Position numbers and translations under genes: made by a program. 18,773 nt of DNA. Origin: Pseudomonadota bacterium. GTDB lineage: Bacteria > Pseudomonadota > Alphaproteobacteria > Acetobacterales > Acetobacteraceae. Shown here piece after piece: positions 1-6,530 of this stretch (positions are counted from its first letter, which is position 1; the number at the start of each line of letters is the position of its first letter). Where the stretch lies: positions 1 to 18,773 of the forward strand of contig JAJXSZ010000021.1 in the NCBI GenBank assembly GCA_021784255.1, in the 5' to 3' direction. The notes under the pieces are model-generated. The model did no database searches. It was not told where the DNA came from and was given only the letters and a program-made list of their open reading frames with translations.

Positions 1-2
1 CG

Positions 3-26
3 CTGGCGCTGCAGCGCACCGCCTGA
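3..26 (+). CDS. Possible 3' tail of an upstream gene
   Basis: An open frame enters from the left edge and reads LALQRTA before a TGA at 24-26. Only seven codons are visible, so the product cannot be named. It is listed because the sequence after it (27-290) has no convincing coding frame. This makes position 26 a plausible end for a gene lying mostly outside the window. Confidence 0.3.
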   Translation: MALQRTA

Positions 27-290
27 CCGGCCCCCGCAAGGTCCGCCCCCTGCCTGGTCCGCGCCCTGCGGGATCGGCGCTCCGCCTTTGCCACGACGGG
101 ACGACCCATGCGCGGACGGCGCAGCACCCGCGCCTGTCTGAGGCTTGCGCTGGACCCGCCTGCTGCGCCCTCCTAATGGCGTGACGGTGCCTGGTTCGCC
201 AAGGCGCCGCGCCTATGGCATGACGCATGGCAGGTGATGAGGGGGAGTGCATGATCGGCATCATCTTCGCGGCCAGCGCGGGAGCGCTCT
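27..290. other. Non-coding spacer upstream of the glycosyltransferase
   Basis: I find no convincing gene here. Two imperfect copies of a GGTCCGC-CCCTGC motif lie near 40-70. Near the right end a purine-rich GAGGGGGA (about 238-246) precedes ATG 251. That ATG opens a 13-codon frame (MIGIIFAASAGAL) whose TGA (290-292) overlaps the glycosyltransferase ATG by one base. This could be a coupled leader peptide or chance. No clear -35/-10 pair was recognised. Confidence 0.5.
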
Positions 291-291
291 G

Positions 292-1323
292 ATGCGCGTC
301 GTGTTCGCCGTACCGGGATCGCTCGACGACGTTTCGGGCGGCTATGCCTATGACCGGCGGATCATCGGCGCGCTGCGCGACGGCGGCCACAGCGTCGAGG
401 TCGCCTCGCTCGGCGGGCGCCATCCGCTGCCCGACGAGACCGCGCTGGAAGCCGCCGGCACGCTGCTCGCGCGCACCGGCCGCGACACACGCCTGGTCAT
501 CGACGGGCTCGGCCTGCCCTGCTTCGCGCCGCACGTGGCCGAGCTGGTGGCGCGCCGCGCCGTCGCCCTGATCCACCACCCGACGGCGCTCGAAACCGGC
601 GCCCCACCCGACGAGCGCGAGGCGCTGCGCGCGATCGAGCGCGGCATGCTGCCGCGGCTTGCGCGGATCGTCACCAGCAGCGATGCGACAGCGAAACGTC
701 TTGCCGAGGAGTTCGCCACCGATCCCGCGCACATCGCCAGCGTGCCACCCGGCGTCGATCCCGCGCATCGCAGCCGCGGCTCCGGGCGCATCACCTGCTG
801 CCTGCTCTCGGTCGGCAACCTGACCGTGCGCAAGGGCCATGACGTACTGCTCAAGGCGCTTGGCCGGCTCAAGGATCTCGACTGGCAGCTCACCATCGCC
901 GGCGCCGAGCGCGAGGCCGGCCAGCTCGGCTACCTCAGGCGCGTCGCCGAGAAGGCGGGCATCGGCCGGCGTGTCGAGTTTCCCGGTGCGGTGGTCGAGG
1001 CGGACCTGGAGACGCTGTGGGACTGCTCGGACGTGTTCGCGCTCGCCACCCGCTACGAGGGCTACGGCATGGCGATCGCCGAGGCGCTGCGCCATGGCCT
1101 GCCGGTGGTGACGACCGCCGCCGCGCCCGCGGCCAGCCTGGTCTCGCCCGAGGCGGGCACGGTCGTCGCCGCGGACGATTCGGACATGCTCTCGCGCTGC
1201 CTGCGCCGGGTCATCGCCGACGTGCCGCTGCGCCGCGCGATGGCGTGCACGGCATGGAAGATCGGCCAGACGCTCGGCGGCTGGCACCAGCAGGCCGAGG
1301 CCTTCGCCGCCGCCATCGCATGA
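292..1323 (+). CDS. Glycosyltransferase family 4 protein
   Basis: The predicted 343-residue cytoplasmic GT-B glycosyltransferase would transfer a sugar from a nucleotide-sugar donor; donor and acceptor cannot be read from sequence. The N-terminal half starts MRVVFAVPG and carries a Gly-Gly loop (residues 16-17). The C-terminal half begins with SVGNLTVRKGHDVLLKAL (173-190), the usual start of the donor-binding domain. It contains E256-GYGMAIA-E264, the EX7E motif of retaining GT4 enzymes. I chose ATG 292 because GGGAG sits 7 bases upstream; a GTG at 247 in frame would add 15 atypical residues. The stop overlaps the ATG of the kinase gene (ATGA), so the two are probably translationally coupled. 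A glycosyltransferase coupled to a sugar-acid catabolic pair is unusual. Family assignment is firm; the role is unknown. Confidence 0.9.
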   Translation: MRVVFAVPGSLDDVSGGYAYDRRIIGALRDGGHSVEVASLGGRHPLPDETALEAAGTLLARTGRDTRLVIDGLGLPCFAPHVAELVARRAVALIHHPTALETGAPPDEREALRAIERGMLPRLARIVTSSDATAKRLAEEFATDPAHIASVPPGVDPAHRSRGSGRITCCLLSVGNLTVRKGHDVLLKALGRLKDLDWQLTIAGAEREAGQLGYLRRVAEKAGIGRRVEFPGAVVEADLETLWDCSDVFALATRYEGYGMAIAEALRHGLPVVTTAAAPAASLVSPEAGTVVAADDSDMLSRCLRRVIADVPLRRAMACTAWKIGQTLGGWHQQAEAFAAAIA

Positions 1324-2603
1324 GCGCGCCTCCCGCGGCCGCGCCGCTGCTCGGCGTCGTCGCCGACGACTTCACCGGCGCCACCGACATCGCCGCCATG
1401 CTGGCCGCGCGCGGCATGCGCGCGGTGCAGACGATCGGCGTGCCGGAGCCCGGCGAGACGATCGACGCCGATGCCATCGTCGTCGCGCTGAAGTCGCGCA
1501 CCATCGCCGCCGCCGCGGCCGTCGCCGCCAGCCGCGCCGCCCTCGCCTGGCTGCGCGGGGCCGGCTGCCGGCAGTTCTTCTTCAAATACTGCTCCACCTT
1601 CGACAGCACCGATGCCGGCAATATCGGTCCCGTGGCGGAAGCATTGCTCGCGGACCTCGGCGCCGGATTCGCGCTGGCCTGCCCCGCCTTCCCGGCCAAC
1701 CAGCGCAGCGTCTATGCCGGGCACCTCTTCGTCGGCACGAAATTGCTGAACGAGAGCGGCATGGAGAACCATCCGCTGACGCCGATGCAGGATGCCGATC
1801 TGGTACGCGTGCTCGGCCGCCAGACCACGGCGCCGGTCGGCCTCGTCGGCTTCATGACGGTGCGCCAGGGGGCGGGCGCGATCCGGGCGGCGATGACGCG
1901 GCTCGCCGAACAGGGACGGCGCTTCGCCATCGTCGATGCCGCGGGCGACGAAGACCTGCTGGCGATCGGCGAGGCCGCCGCCGGCCACGCACTGATCACC
2001 GGCGGTTCCGGCGTGGCCATGGGGCTGCCGGAAAATTTCCGCCGCGCCGGCCTGCTGCCCGCGCGCGCCGACGCCGCGGCGCTGCCGGCCATCGCCGGCC
2101 ACGCGGCGGTGCTCGCCGGCTCCTGCTCGCGCGCGACGCTGCTGCAATTGGGCCACGCCCGCAGCCTCTTTCCCGTCCTCGAGATCGATCCGTTGGCAAA
2201 CCCGAACGAGGCGGCGCTGGCGGAAGCAGCACTGGACTGGGCGCGGCCGCTGCTCGGCGCGCGCCCGGTGGTGATCGCCGCCTCCGCGCCGCCCGAGCGC
2301 GTCGCGCGCGTGCAGCAGGCGCTCGGCCGCGACGAAGCCGGCGCGCTGATCGAGCGAACGCTCGCGCGCATCGCCGCGGGGCTGGTCGCGTCCGGCGTGC
2401 GCCGTCTCGTCGTCGCCGGGGGCGAGACCTCCGGCGCCGTGGTCTCCGCGCTCGGCGTGCGCCGCCTCACGATCGGCCATGCGATCGCGCCAGGCGTGCC
2501 CTGGACGCTGGCGCAAGGTTCCGGCCCGGCGCTGAAGCTGGCGTTGAAATCGGGCAATTTCGGCGGCCCGGCGTTCTTCCCCGAGGCGTTCGAGACCGCA
2601 TGA
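1320..2603 (+). CDS. otnK: 3-oxo-tetronate kinase (four-carbon acid sugar kinase family)
   Basis: Members of this DUF1537/YgbK family phosphorylate 3-oxo-tetronates (2-dehydro-tetronates) at O4 with ATP, in the cytoplasmic route that breaks down four-carbon sugar acids to dihydroxyacetone phosphate. The 427-residue protein shows the family N-terminus GVVADDFTGATD (residues 12-23), the middle block FFKYCSTFDSTDAGNIG, then CPAFPANQRSVYAGHLFV, and near the C-terminus the glycine-rich VVAGGETSGAVVSAL of the nucleotide-binding part. Length matches the family (about 420). The start ATG 1320 overlaps the glycosyltransferase stop; a longer open frame beginning at 1017 lies inside that gene and is not real. 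The stop overlaps the ATG of the next gene (ATGA). The adjacent class II aldolase-type decarboxylase is the expected next enzyme and supports the otnK name. Confidence 0.92.
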   Translation: MSAPPAAAPLLGVVADDFTGATDIAAMLAARGMRAVQTIGVPEPGETIDADAIVVALKSRTIAAAAAVAASRAALAWLRGAGCRQFFFKYCSTFDSTDAGNIGPVAEALLADLGAGFALACPAFPANQRSVYAGHLFVGTKLLNESGMENHPLTPMQDADLVRVLGRQTTAPVGLVGFMTVRQGAGAIRAAMTRLAEQGRRFAIVDAAGDEDLLAIGEAAAGHALITGGSGVAMGLPENFRRAGLLPARADAAALPAIAGHAAVLAGSCSRATLLQLGHARSLFPVLEIDPLANPNEAALAEAALDWARPLLGARPVVIAASAPPERVARVQQALGRDEAGALIERTLARIAAGLVASGVRRLVVAGGETSGAVVSALGVRRLTIGHAIAPGVPWTLAQGSGPALKLALKSGNFGGPAFFPEAFETA

Positions 2604-3247
2604 GCGAGCCCGCCGGCAGCGAAGGCGCGCTGCGCGAGGCGATCGCCGAGGTTGGTCGCAGCCTGTTCGCGCGCGGCTATGCCGTCGGCACCGCCGGCAA
2701 TATCAGCGCGCGGCTCGGCGACGGCTATCTCATCACGCCGACCAACTCCTCGCTCGGCGCGCTCGATCCTGCGCGCCTGGCGAAGCTCGACACCGGCTTC
2801 CGCCATGTCGGCGGCGACCGGCCGTCGAAGGAAGTGTTCATGCACCGCGCCTTCTACGAGGCGCGCCCCGCCGCCGGGGCGGTCGTGCATCTGCACTCGA
2901 CGATGGCGACCGCGATCGCCTGTCTCGCGCAACCCGGCGAGCGCCAGCCGATCCCGCCGCTCACGCCCTATTTCGTGATGCGCCTCGGCCGCGATCTGCC
3001 GGTCATCGCGTATTTTCGCCCCGGCGATCCGGCGATGGCGACAGCGATCGCCGCCGCGGCCGCCGGTGCCGCCGGCGTGCTGCTCGCCAACCACGGTCCG
3101 GTCGTCGCCGGCGCCGCGCTGCGCGACGCGGTCGCCGCGGCGGAAGAACTCGAGGAGGCAGCGCGGCTGGCGCTGCTGCTGCGCGGCGCCAGCCCGCGCC
3201 AGCTCACGCCCGCACAGATCGACGAACTGCTCGCGACCTTCGGCTGA
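2600..3247 (+). CDS. otnC: 3-oxo-tetronate 4-phosphate decarboxylase (class II aldolase/adducin family)
   Basis: This family member is expected to decarboxylate 3-oxo-tetronate 4-phosphate to dihydroxyacetone phosphate, directly downstream of the kinase reaction. The 215-residue protein is a single aldolase_II domain. GTAGNISAR (30-38) forms the phosphate-binding loop, E78 is the likely catalytic acid, and H97, H99 (VHLHST) and H165 (ANHGP) are the likely metal ligands. Length and motifs are complete. ATG 2600 overlaps the kinase stop by four bases. A fuculose-phosphate aldolase or other aldolase_II activity cannot be excluded from sequence alone, but the pairing with otnK favours OtnC. The isomerase (otnI) and dehydrogenase (ltnD) that often accompany these genes are not present in the window. 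Confidence 0.9.
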   Translation: MSEPAGSEGALREAIAEVGRSLFARGYAVGTAGNISARLGDGYLITPTNSSLGALDPARLAKLDTGFRHVGGDRPSKEVFMHRAFYEARPAAGAVVHLHSTMATAIACLAQPGERQPIPPLTPYFVMRLGRDLPVIAYFRPGDPAMATAIAAAAAGAAGVLLANHGPVVAGAALRDAVAAAEELEEAARLALLLRGASPRQLTPAQIDELLATFG

Positions 3248-3250
3248 TGG

Positions 3251-3310
3251 AGCGAAGGTCCTGAGGAAGCGAAGGCCCTGAGGAAGCGAGGGCCCTGAGG
3301 AAGCGAAGGC
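3251..3310. repeat. 17-bp tandem repeat, about 3.5 copies
   Basis: Units AGCGAAGGTCCTGAGGA (3251-3267), AGCGAAGGCCCTGAGGA (3268-3284) and AGCGAGGGCCCTGAGGA (3285-3301) are followed by a 9-base partial unit (3302-3310). The array begins four bases after the otnC stop codon and ends just before the minus-strand terminator. Units differ at one or two positions. No function can be assigned. Confidence 0.9.
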
Positions 3311-3348
3311 ATTAAACGAAAAGCGGGCGCCCCTTGGGGGGCGCCCGC
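3311..3348 (-). terminator. Intrinsic terminator of the histone H1-like gene
   Basis: An 11-bp perfect GC stem pairs 3323-3333 with 3338-3348 around a TTGG loop. On the minus strand it is followed by TTTTCGTTTAAT. It lies 24 bp past the stop codon of the H1-like gene. On the plus strand no T-tract follows, so it probably works mainly for the minus-strand gene, although the hairpin may also end otnC transcripts. Confidence 0.85.
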
Positions 3349-3372
3349 CATGCTTCGAGCCCGAGGGCCGTC

Positions 3373-3777
3373 TCAGCTCATCGGCGCTGCGGCCGGGGGC
3401 GCTGCCTTCTTCGGCGCGGCGCGCTTCGCCGCGGGCTTCTTCGCGGCGACCTTCTTCGGTGCTGCCTTCTTCGCGGCCGGCTTCGCCGCTGCGGCCTTCT
3501 TCACCGCCGGCTTCTTCGCCGCGGTCTTCTTCGGGGCCGCCTTCGCCGCCGCCTTCTTCGCCGCGGGCTTCTTCGCGGCGGGCTTCTTCGCCGCCGGCTT
3601 CTTCGCCGCGGCCTTCTTCGCCGGGGCCTTGGCGACCGCGAGCTTCGCGGCCTTCTTCGCGGCCGGCTTCTTCGCCGCCGCCTTCTTGGCCGGGGCCTTC
3701 TTGTCGGCAGCCTTCTTGGGGGCTGCCTTCATCGCGAGCAGCGCAGGGCCGCCCTTCACTTCTTCGTCCTTGGACAC
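3373..3777 (-). CDS. Histone H1-like lysine/alanine/proline-rich DNA-binding protein
   Basis: This 134-residue, strongly basic, low-complexity protein resembles the C-terminal tail of eukaryotic histone H1 and bacterial H1-like proteins (AlgP/Hc1 type). Such proteins bind and compact nucleoid DNA. After a short acidic/mixed head (MSKDEEVKGG, residues 1-10) it is almost entirely repeats of AAKKPAAKK, APAKKAAAKK and AAPKK, with no catalytic motif, signal peptide or membrane segment. The start is GTG 3777, supported by AAGGAG nine bases upstream. It has its own downstream terminator and about 585 bp of apparently gene-free DNA upstream. The repeats (TTCTTCGCC-type units at DNA level) make its length prone to change. 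Open frames on the plus strand across this region are shadows of the repeat. A nucleoid role is inferred from composition. Confidence 0.85.
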   Translation of the reverse strand: MSKDEEVKGGPALLAMKAAPKKAADKKAPAKKAAAKKPAAKKAAKLAVAKAPAKKAAAKKPAAKKPAAKKPAAKKAAAKAAPKKTAAKKPAVKKAAAAKPAAKKAAPKKVAAKKPAAKRAAPKKAAPPAAAPMS

Positions 3778-4362
3778 GTCAATGGACTCCTTGTGGTGTG
3801 CCGTGATGATGAGTGCCGGCGGAAGCTACGGCCCCAGTCGCGAGCGCTCGCGCATCGCGGCTTGGACCGCGGACCGGAGAGGTTGCCCGGGGATGGACGC
3901 GGCCATCGCGCCGCCCCCGCAGGCAAACCGTTTCGGTCCGGCGTGCACCGATTGGCCCCAGCTTCGCAACGAAGTCACTCGCAACGATGCGGCGCGTGGC
4001 AACCGGCTGGCGGCGGGCAAAGCTCTCTCCGGTGCTGACCAGCGATGCACTGCGCTCGATCCGGACAAGACTGCGGCCCATCGACCGTACCTTCCCTGTC
4101 GCACGCAGCCTCGCCGGGCTTGCTCGCAAGGCAAAACGAAATTGGAACCATGCGAATCGGACGCGGCTGCGCTGTTGCCGCTATCCGCCTATCGCGGCGC
4201 GCGTGTCAACGAAAAGACGCATCGCAGCCGCGCCTGCATGCAAAATTTTTCGGCACGCTTCACCGGTGCAACACCGCGGCGGTGCTCTCGCACATCGCCG
4301 CGGCGCTCGCTATCTCCGAAATTCAGTTGTCAACGTCAAGAGAATTTTCGATGACCACAGGC
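3778..4362. other. 585-bp region without a recognisable gene upstream of the H1-like gene
   Basis: This gap lies between the prpD stop and the H1-like GTG start. Several open frames cross it on both strands, but none has a recognisable domain or a good ribosome-binding site. It contains a short AT-rich patch (CAAAATTTTT near 4240-4250), a minus-strand TTGACA with a plausible -10 (4180-4209), a second minus-strand TTGACA at 4328-4333, and AAGGAG just before the H1-like start. It may hold a long 5' untranslated leader or a small RNA; neither is shown by sequence alone. Confidence 0.5.
4180..4209 (-). promoter_or_regulatory. Candidate sigma70-type promoter for the H1-like gene
   Basis: On the minus strand TTGACA (4209-4204) is followed after 18 bases by GATAGC (4185-4180). 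The -35 is perfect and the -10 is moderate. It would give a leader of about 400 nt before the H1-like GTG, which is long. A promoter closer to the gene was not recognised. Confidence 0.3.
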
Positions 4363-5859
4363 TCAGAAAAGTCCGGGACGGCCTTTCGCGAGGTTGGCCG
4401 CCGGGATGGCGACATTGAGGCCGCCAAGCGCGCCGGCGGGAAGGCGCTCGAGATCCTGCACCGCATCGAGGAAACGATTCGCCTCGCGTGCCGGCACGAT
4501 GCCGTCGGTCAGCGCGCGGAATTTGCCGATGTAGTCGGCGCGCGCGAACGGCCTGGCACCGAGCGGATGCGCGTTCGCGACCGCCATCTCGTCCTCGATG
4601 CGCTCGCCATTTTTCATCGTGATCACCAGGCGTCCGCCGAATGCCAGCTCGCGCGGATCCTTTGCGTGATAGCGCTGTGTCCAGGCGGGATCCTCGCGGG
4701 TCTCGATCTTGTGCCACAGCTGCACCGTCGAGGACCGTGTCGCGCGCTTCCTCGCGTAGCTGTCGACATGGTGCCAGCGCCCGTCCTCGAGCGCGACGGC
4801 GAGGATGTACATGATCGAGTGATCGAGCGTCTCGCGGCTGGCGTTGGGATCCAACTTCTGCGGATCGTTGGCGCCGGTGCCGATCACGTAATGCGTATGA
4901 TGCGAGGTGTGGAGCACGATTTTCTCGATCTGCCGCAGGTCGGCGATCTTCTCGCGCACACGGAAGGCGAGGTCGATCAGCGCCTGGCTCTGGTATTCGG
5001 CGCTGTGCTCCTTGGTGAAGCTGTCCATGATCGCGCGCTTCGCCTCGCCCGGCTCGGGCAGCGGCACGTGGTATTCCGCCTGCGGCCCGTCGAGCATCCA
5101 CGCGACCACCGAATCCTCGCCCTCCCAGATCGGGCTCGGCGCGCCCTCGCCGCGCATCACCCGATCGACCGCCTCCACCGCGAGCTTGCCCGCATGCGCC
5201 GGCGCATACGCCTTCCACGAACTGATCTCGCCCTTGCGTGACTGGCGCGTGGTGAAGCTCACATGCACCGCCTGCTGCACCGCCTGGTAGATCACCTCGG
5301 GCCGCAGCCGCAGCAGCGTGCCGATCCCCGCCGCCTGCGCCGGGCAGAGATGGGCGATGTGGTCGATCTTGTGTTCGTGCAGGCAGATCGCGCGCACCAG
5401 GTCGATCTGGATCTCGTAGCCGGTGGCGATGGCGCGGATCAGGTCGCGCCCGGAGCAGCCGCGCGTCTGCGCGACCGCCAGGATCGGCGGAATGTTGTCG
5501 CCGGGATGCGAGTAGTCGGCGGCGAGAAACGTGTCGTGCATGTCGAGCTCGCGCACCGCGGTACCGTTCGCCCAGGCGGCCCATTCCGGCGTCGTCGTCG
5601 CCGACTTCGCGCCGAAGATCGCGGCCCCGCCCTTGTGCGGTCGCGCCAGCGCCATGTCGCGCGCCGAGACCACGGGGTTGCGGTTGATCGCGGCCAGCGC
5701 GACGGCGGCGTTGTCGATGATGCGGTTGACGATCATCGCGGCCACGTCCTTCGGCACCGCGACACGGTCGGCGGCGACCTGGGCGAGCTGCCATGCGAGC
5801 TGTTCCTCGCGCGCCAGGCGGTCCTTGGAGGGATGCACGCGGACGGTATGCAGTTTCAT
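4363..5859 (-). CDS. prpD: 2-methylcitrate dehydratase (MmgE/PrpD family)
   Basis: PrpD removes water from 2-methylcitrate to give 2-methyl-cis-aconitate in the cytoplasmic methylcitrate cycle for propionyl-CoA. The 498-residue protein is full length for the family (E. coli PrpD is about 483). It shows the all-helical N-terminal MmgE/PrpD domain with DMHDTFLAADYSHPGDN and the later SRETLDHSIMYILAVAL block, ending in a typical PrpD tail. I chose ATG 5859 because GGAG lies seven bases upstream; an in-frame start 12 codons earlier lacks this. No prpB, prpC or prpR homologue is present in the window, so the gene stands apart from a complete prp operon. A different MmgE/PrpD substrate, such as citrate or another hydroxy-tricarboxylate, remains possible. 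No terminator was seen after the stop. Confidence 0.88.
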   Translation of the reverse strand: MKLHTVRVHPSKDRLAREEQLAWQLAQVAADRVAVPKDVAAMIVNRIIDNAAVALAAINRNPVVSARDMALARPHKGGAAIFGAKSATTTPEWAAWANGTAVRELDMHDTFLAADYSHPGDNIPPILAVAQTRGCSGRDLIRAIATGYEIQIDLVRAICLHEHKIDHIAHLCPAQAAGIGTLLRLRPEVIYQAVQQAVHVSFTTRQSRKGEISSWKAYAPAHAGKLAVEAVDRVMRGEGAPSPIWEGEDSVVAWMLDGPQAEYHVPLPEPGEAKRAIMDSFTKEHSAEYQSQALIDLAFRVREKIADLRQIEKIVLHTSHHTHYVIGTGANDPQKLDPNASRETLDHSIMYILAVALEDGRWHHVDSYARKRATRSSTVQLWHKIETREDPAWTQRYHAKDPRELAFGGRLVITMKNGERIEDEMAVANAHPLGARPFARADYIGKFRALTDGIVPAREANRFLDAVQDLERLPAGALGGLNVAIPAANLAKGRPGLF

Positions 5860-5966
5860 GGCGTTCTCCGTTGGCGGGGTTGTTGCGGCGCGCACGCCGT
5901 TGCCGGCTGCTTAGTGAGGCGCCCGGTGCGGAGCAAGGGAGCCGCGCGTGGCGCCGCCGCCTGCTC

Positions 5967-6530
5967 TCAGAGGCCGCGCAGCAGCGCCCGGAACTCCACC
6001 GCGCGCTCGATATACTGCACCGCGTTGGCATCGAAGCGTGCCCGCTCCGTCTCCGTCATGGTGCGCGCCAGGCGCGCCGGCGAGCCCTGCCACAGCTCGA
6101 AGCGGCCGATGCGCTTGCCCGGCGTCAGCAGAGCACCCGCCGCGAGCACGCCGCCTTCCTCGATCACCGCGCCATCGAGCACCGTGGCACCCATGCCGAC
6201 GAAGGCACGGTCCAGCAGCGCGCAGGCATGGATGATCGCCGCGTGGCCGATCGTCACGTCGTCGCCGATCAGCGTCGGCATGCCGCGGTTGACGTGCACG
6301 ATGGTGCCGTCCTGGAGGTTGGTGCGCGCGCCGACGCGGATCTCGCTGGTGTCGCCGCGCAGCACGCAGGCGAACCACACCCCCGATTGCGCCCCGATCG
6401 TGACGTCGCCGATCACCGCGGCGTTGGGGGCCACGAACGCATCCTCGGCCACGCGCGGGCGCCGCTCGCCGAGCGCATAGAACGGGCCCGCCGCGCCCGC
6501 CGGCACGAGCGGCGGCGCGGCGTCAGGCAT
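5967..6530 (-). CDS. Gamma-carbonic anhydrase-like hexapeptide-repeat protein
   Basis: The 187-residue protein is a left-handed beta-helix protein of the gamma-carbonic anhydrase/YrdA/PaaY group, probably a cytoplasmic trimer. Hexapeptide repeats run from about residue 30 to 150 (VAPNAAVIGDVTIG, PTLIGDDVTIGHAAIIHACAL, GAVIEEGGVLAAGALL). The three likely zinc ligands are H79, H96 and H101, in the family pattern H...GHxxxxH, and R59 and Q73 match conserved residues. Many such homologues lack measurable carbonic anhydrase activity, so the reaction is uncertain. ATG 6530 overlaps the end of argC by eight bases, implying a shared transcript; the start further upstream at 6563 lies inside argC and is unlikely. 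Confidence 0.87.
   Translation of the reverse strand: MPDAAPPLVPAGAAGPFYALGERRPRVAEDAFVAPNAAVIGDVTIGAQSGVWFACVLRGDTSEIRVGARTNLQDGTIVHVNRGMPTLIGDDVTIGHAAIIHACALLDRAFVGMGATVLDGAVIEEGGVLAAGALLTPGKRIGRFELWQGSPARLARTMTETERARFDANAVQYIERAVEFRALLRGL

Noticed and set aside
1017..1319. Extended otnK start inside the glycosyltransferase gene
   Set aside because: The extra residues are Arg/Gly-rich and unlike the family, whereas ATG 1320 gives the correct N-terminus and an ATGA overlap.
1062..2516. 484-codon minus-strand frame opposite otnK
   Set aside because: It is Arg/Gly/Ala-rich with no motif; the plus-strand otnK is certain.
3251..3310. CRISPR array
   Set aside because: The 17-bp units are directly adjacent with no spacers, and no cas genes are present in the window.
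3779..4134. Two minus-strand frames of about 100 codons in the gap upstream of the H1-like gene
   Set aside because: They overlap each other, have no domain or ribosome-binding site, and look like random GC-rich frames.
3350..4354. 334-codon plus-strand frame with FFAAGFFAA repeats
   Set aside because: It is the complement of the H1-like gene repeats. The minus-strand frame has a strong ribosome-binding site, a terminator and a known protein type.
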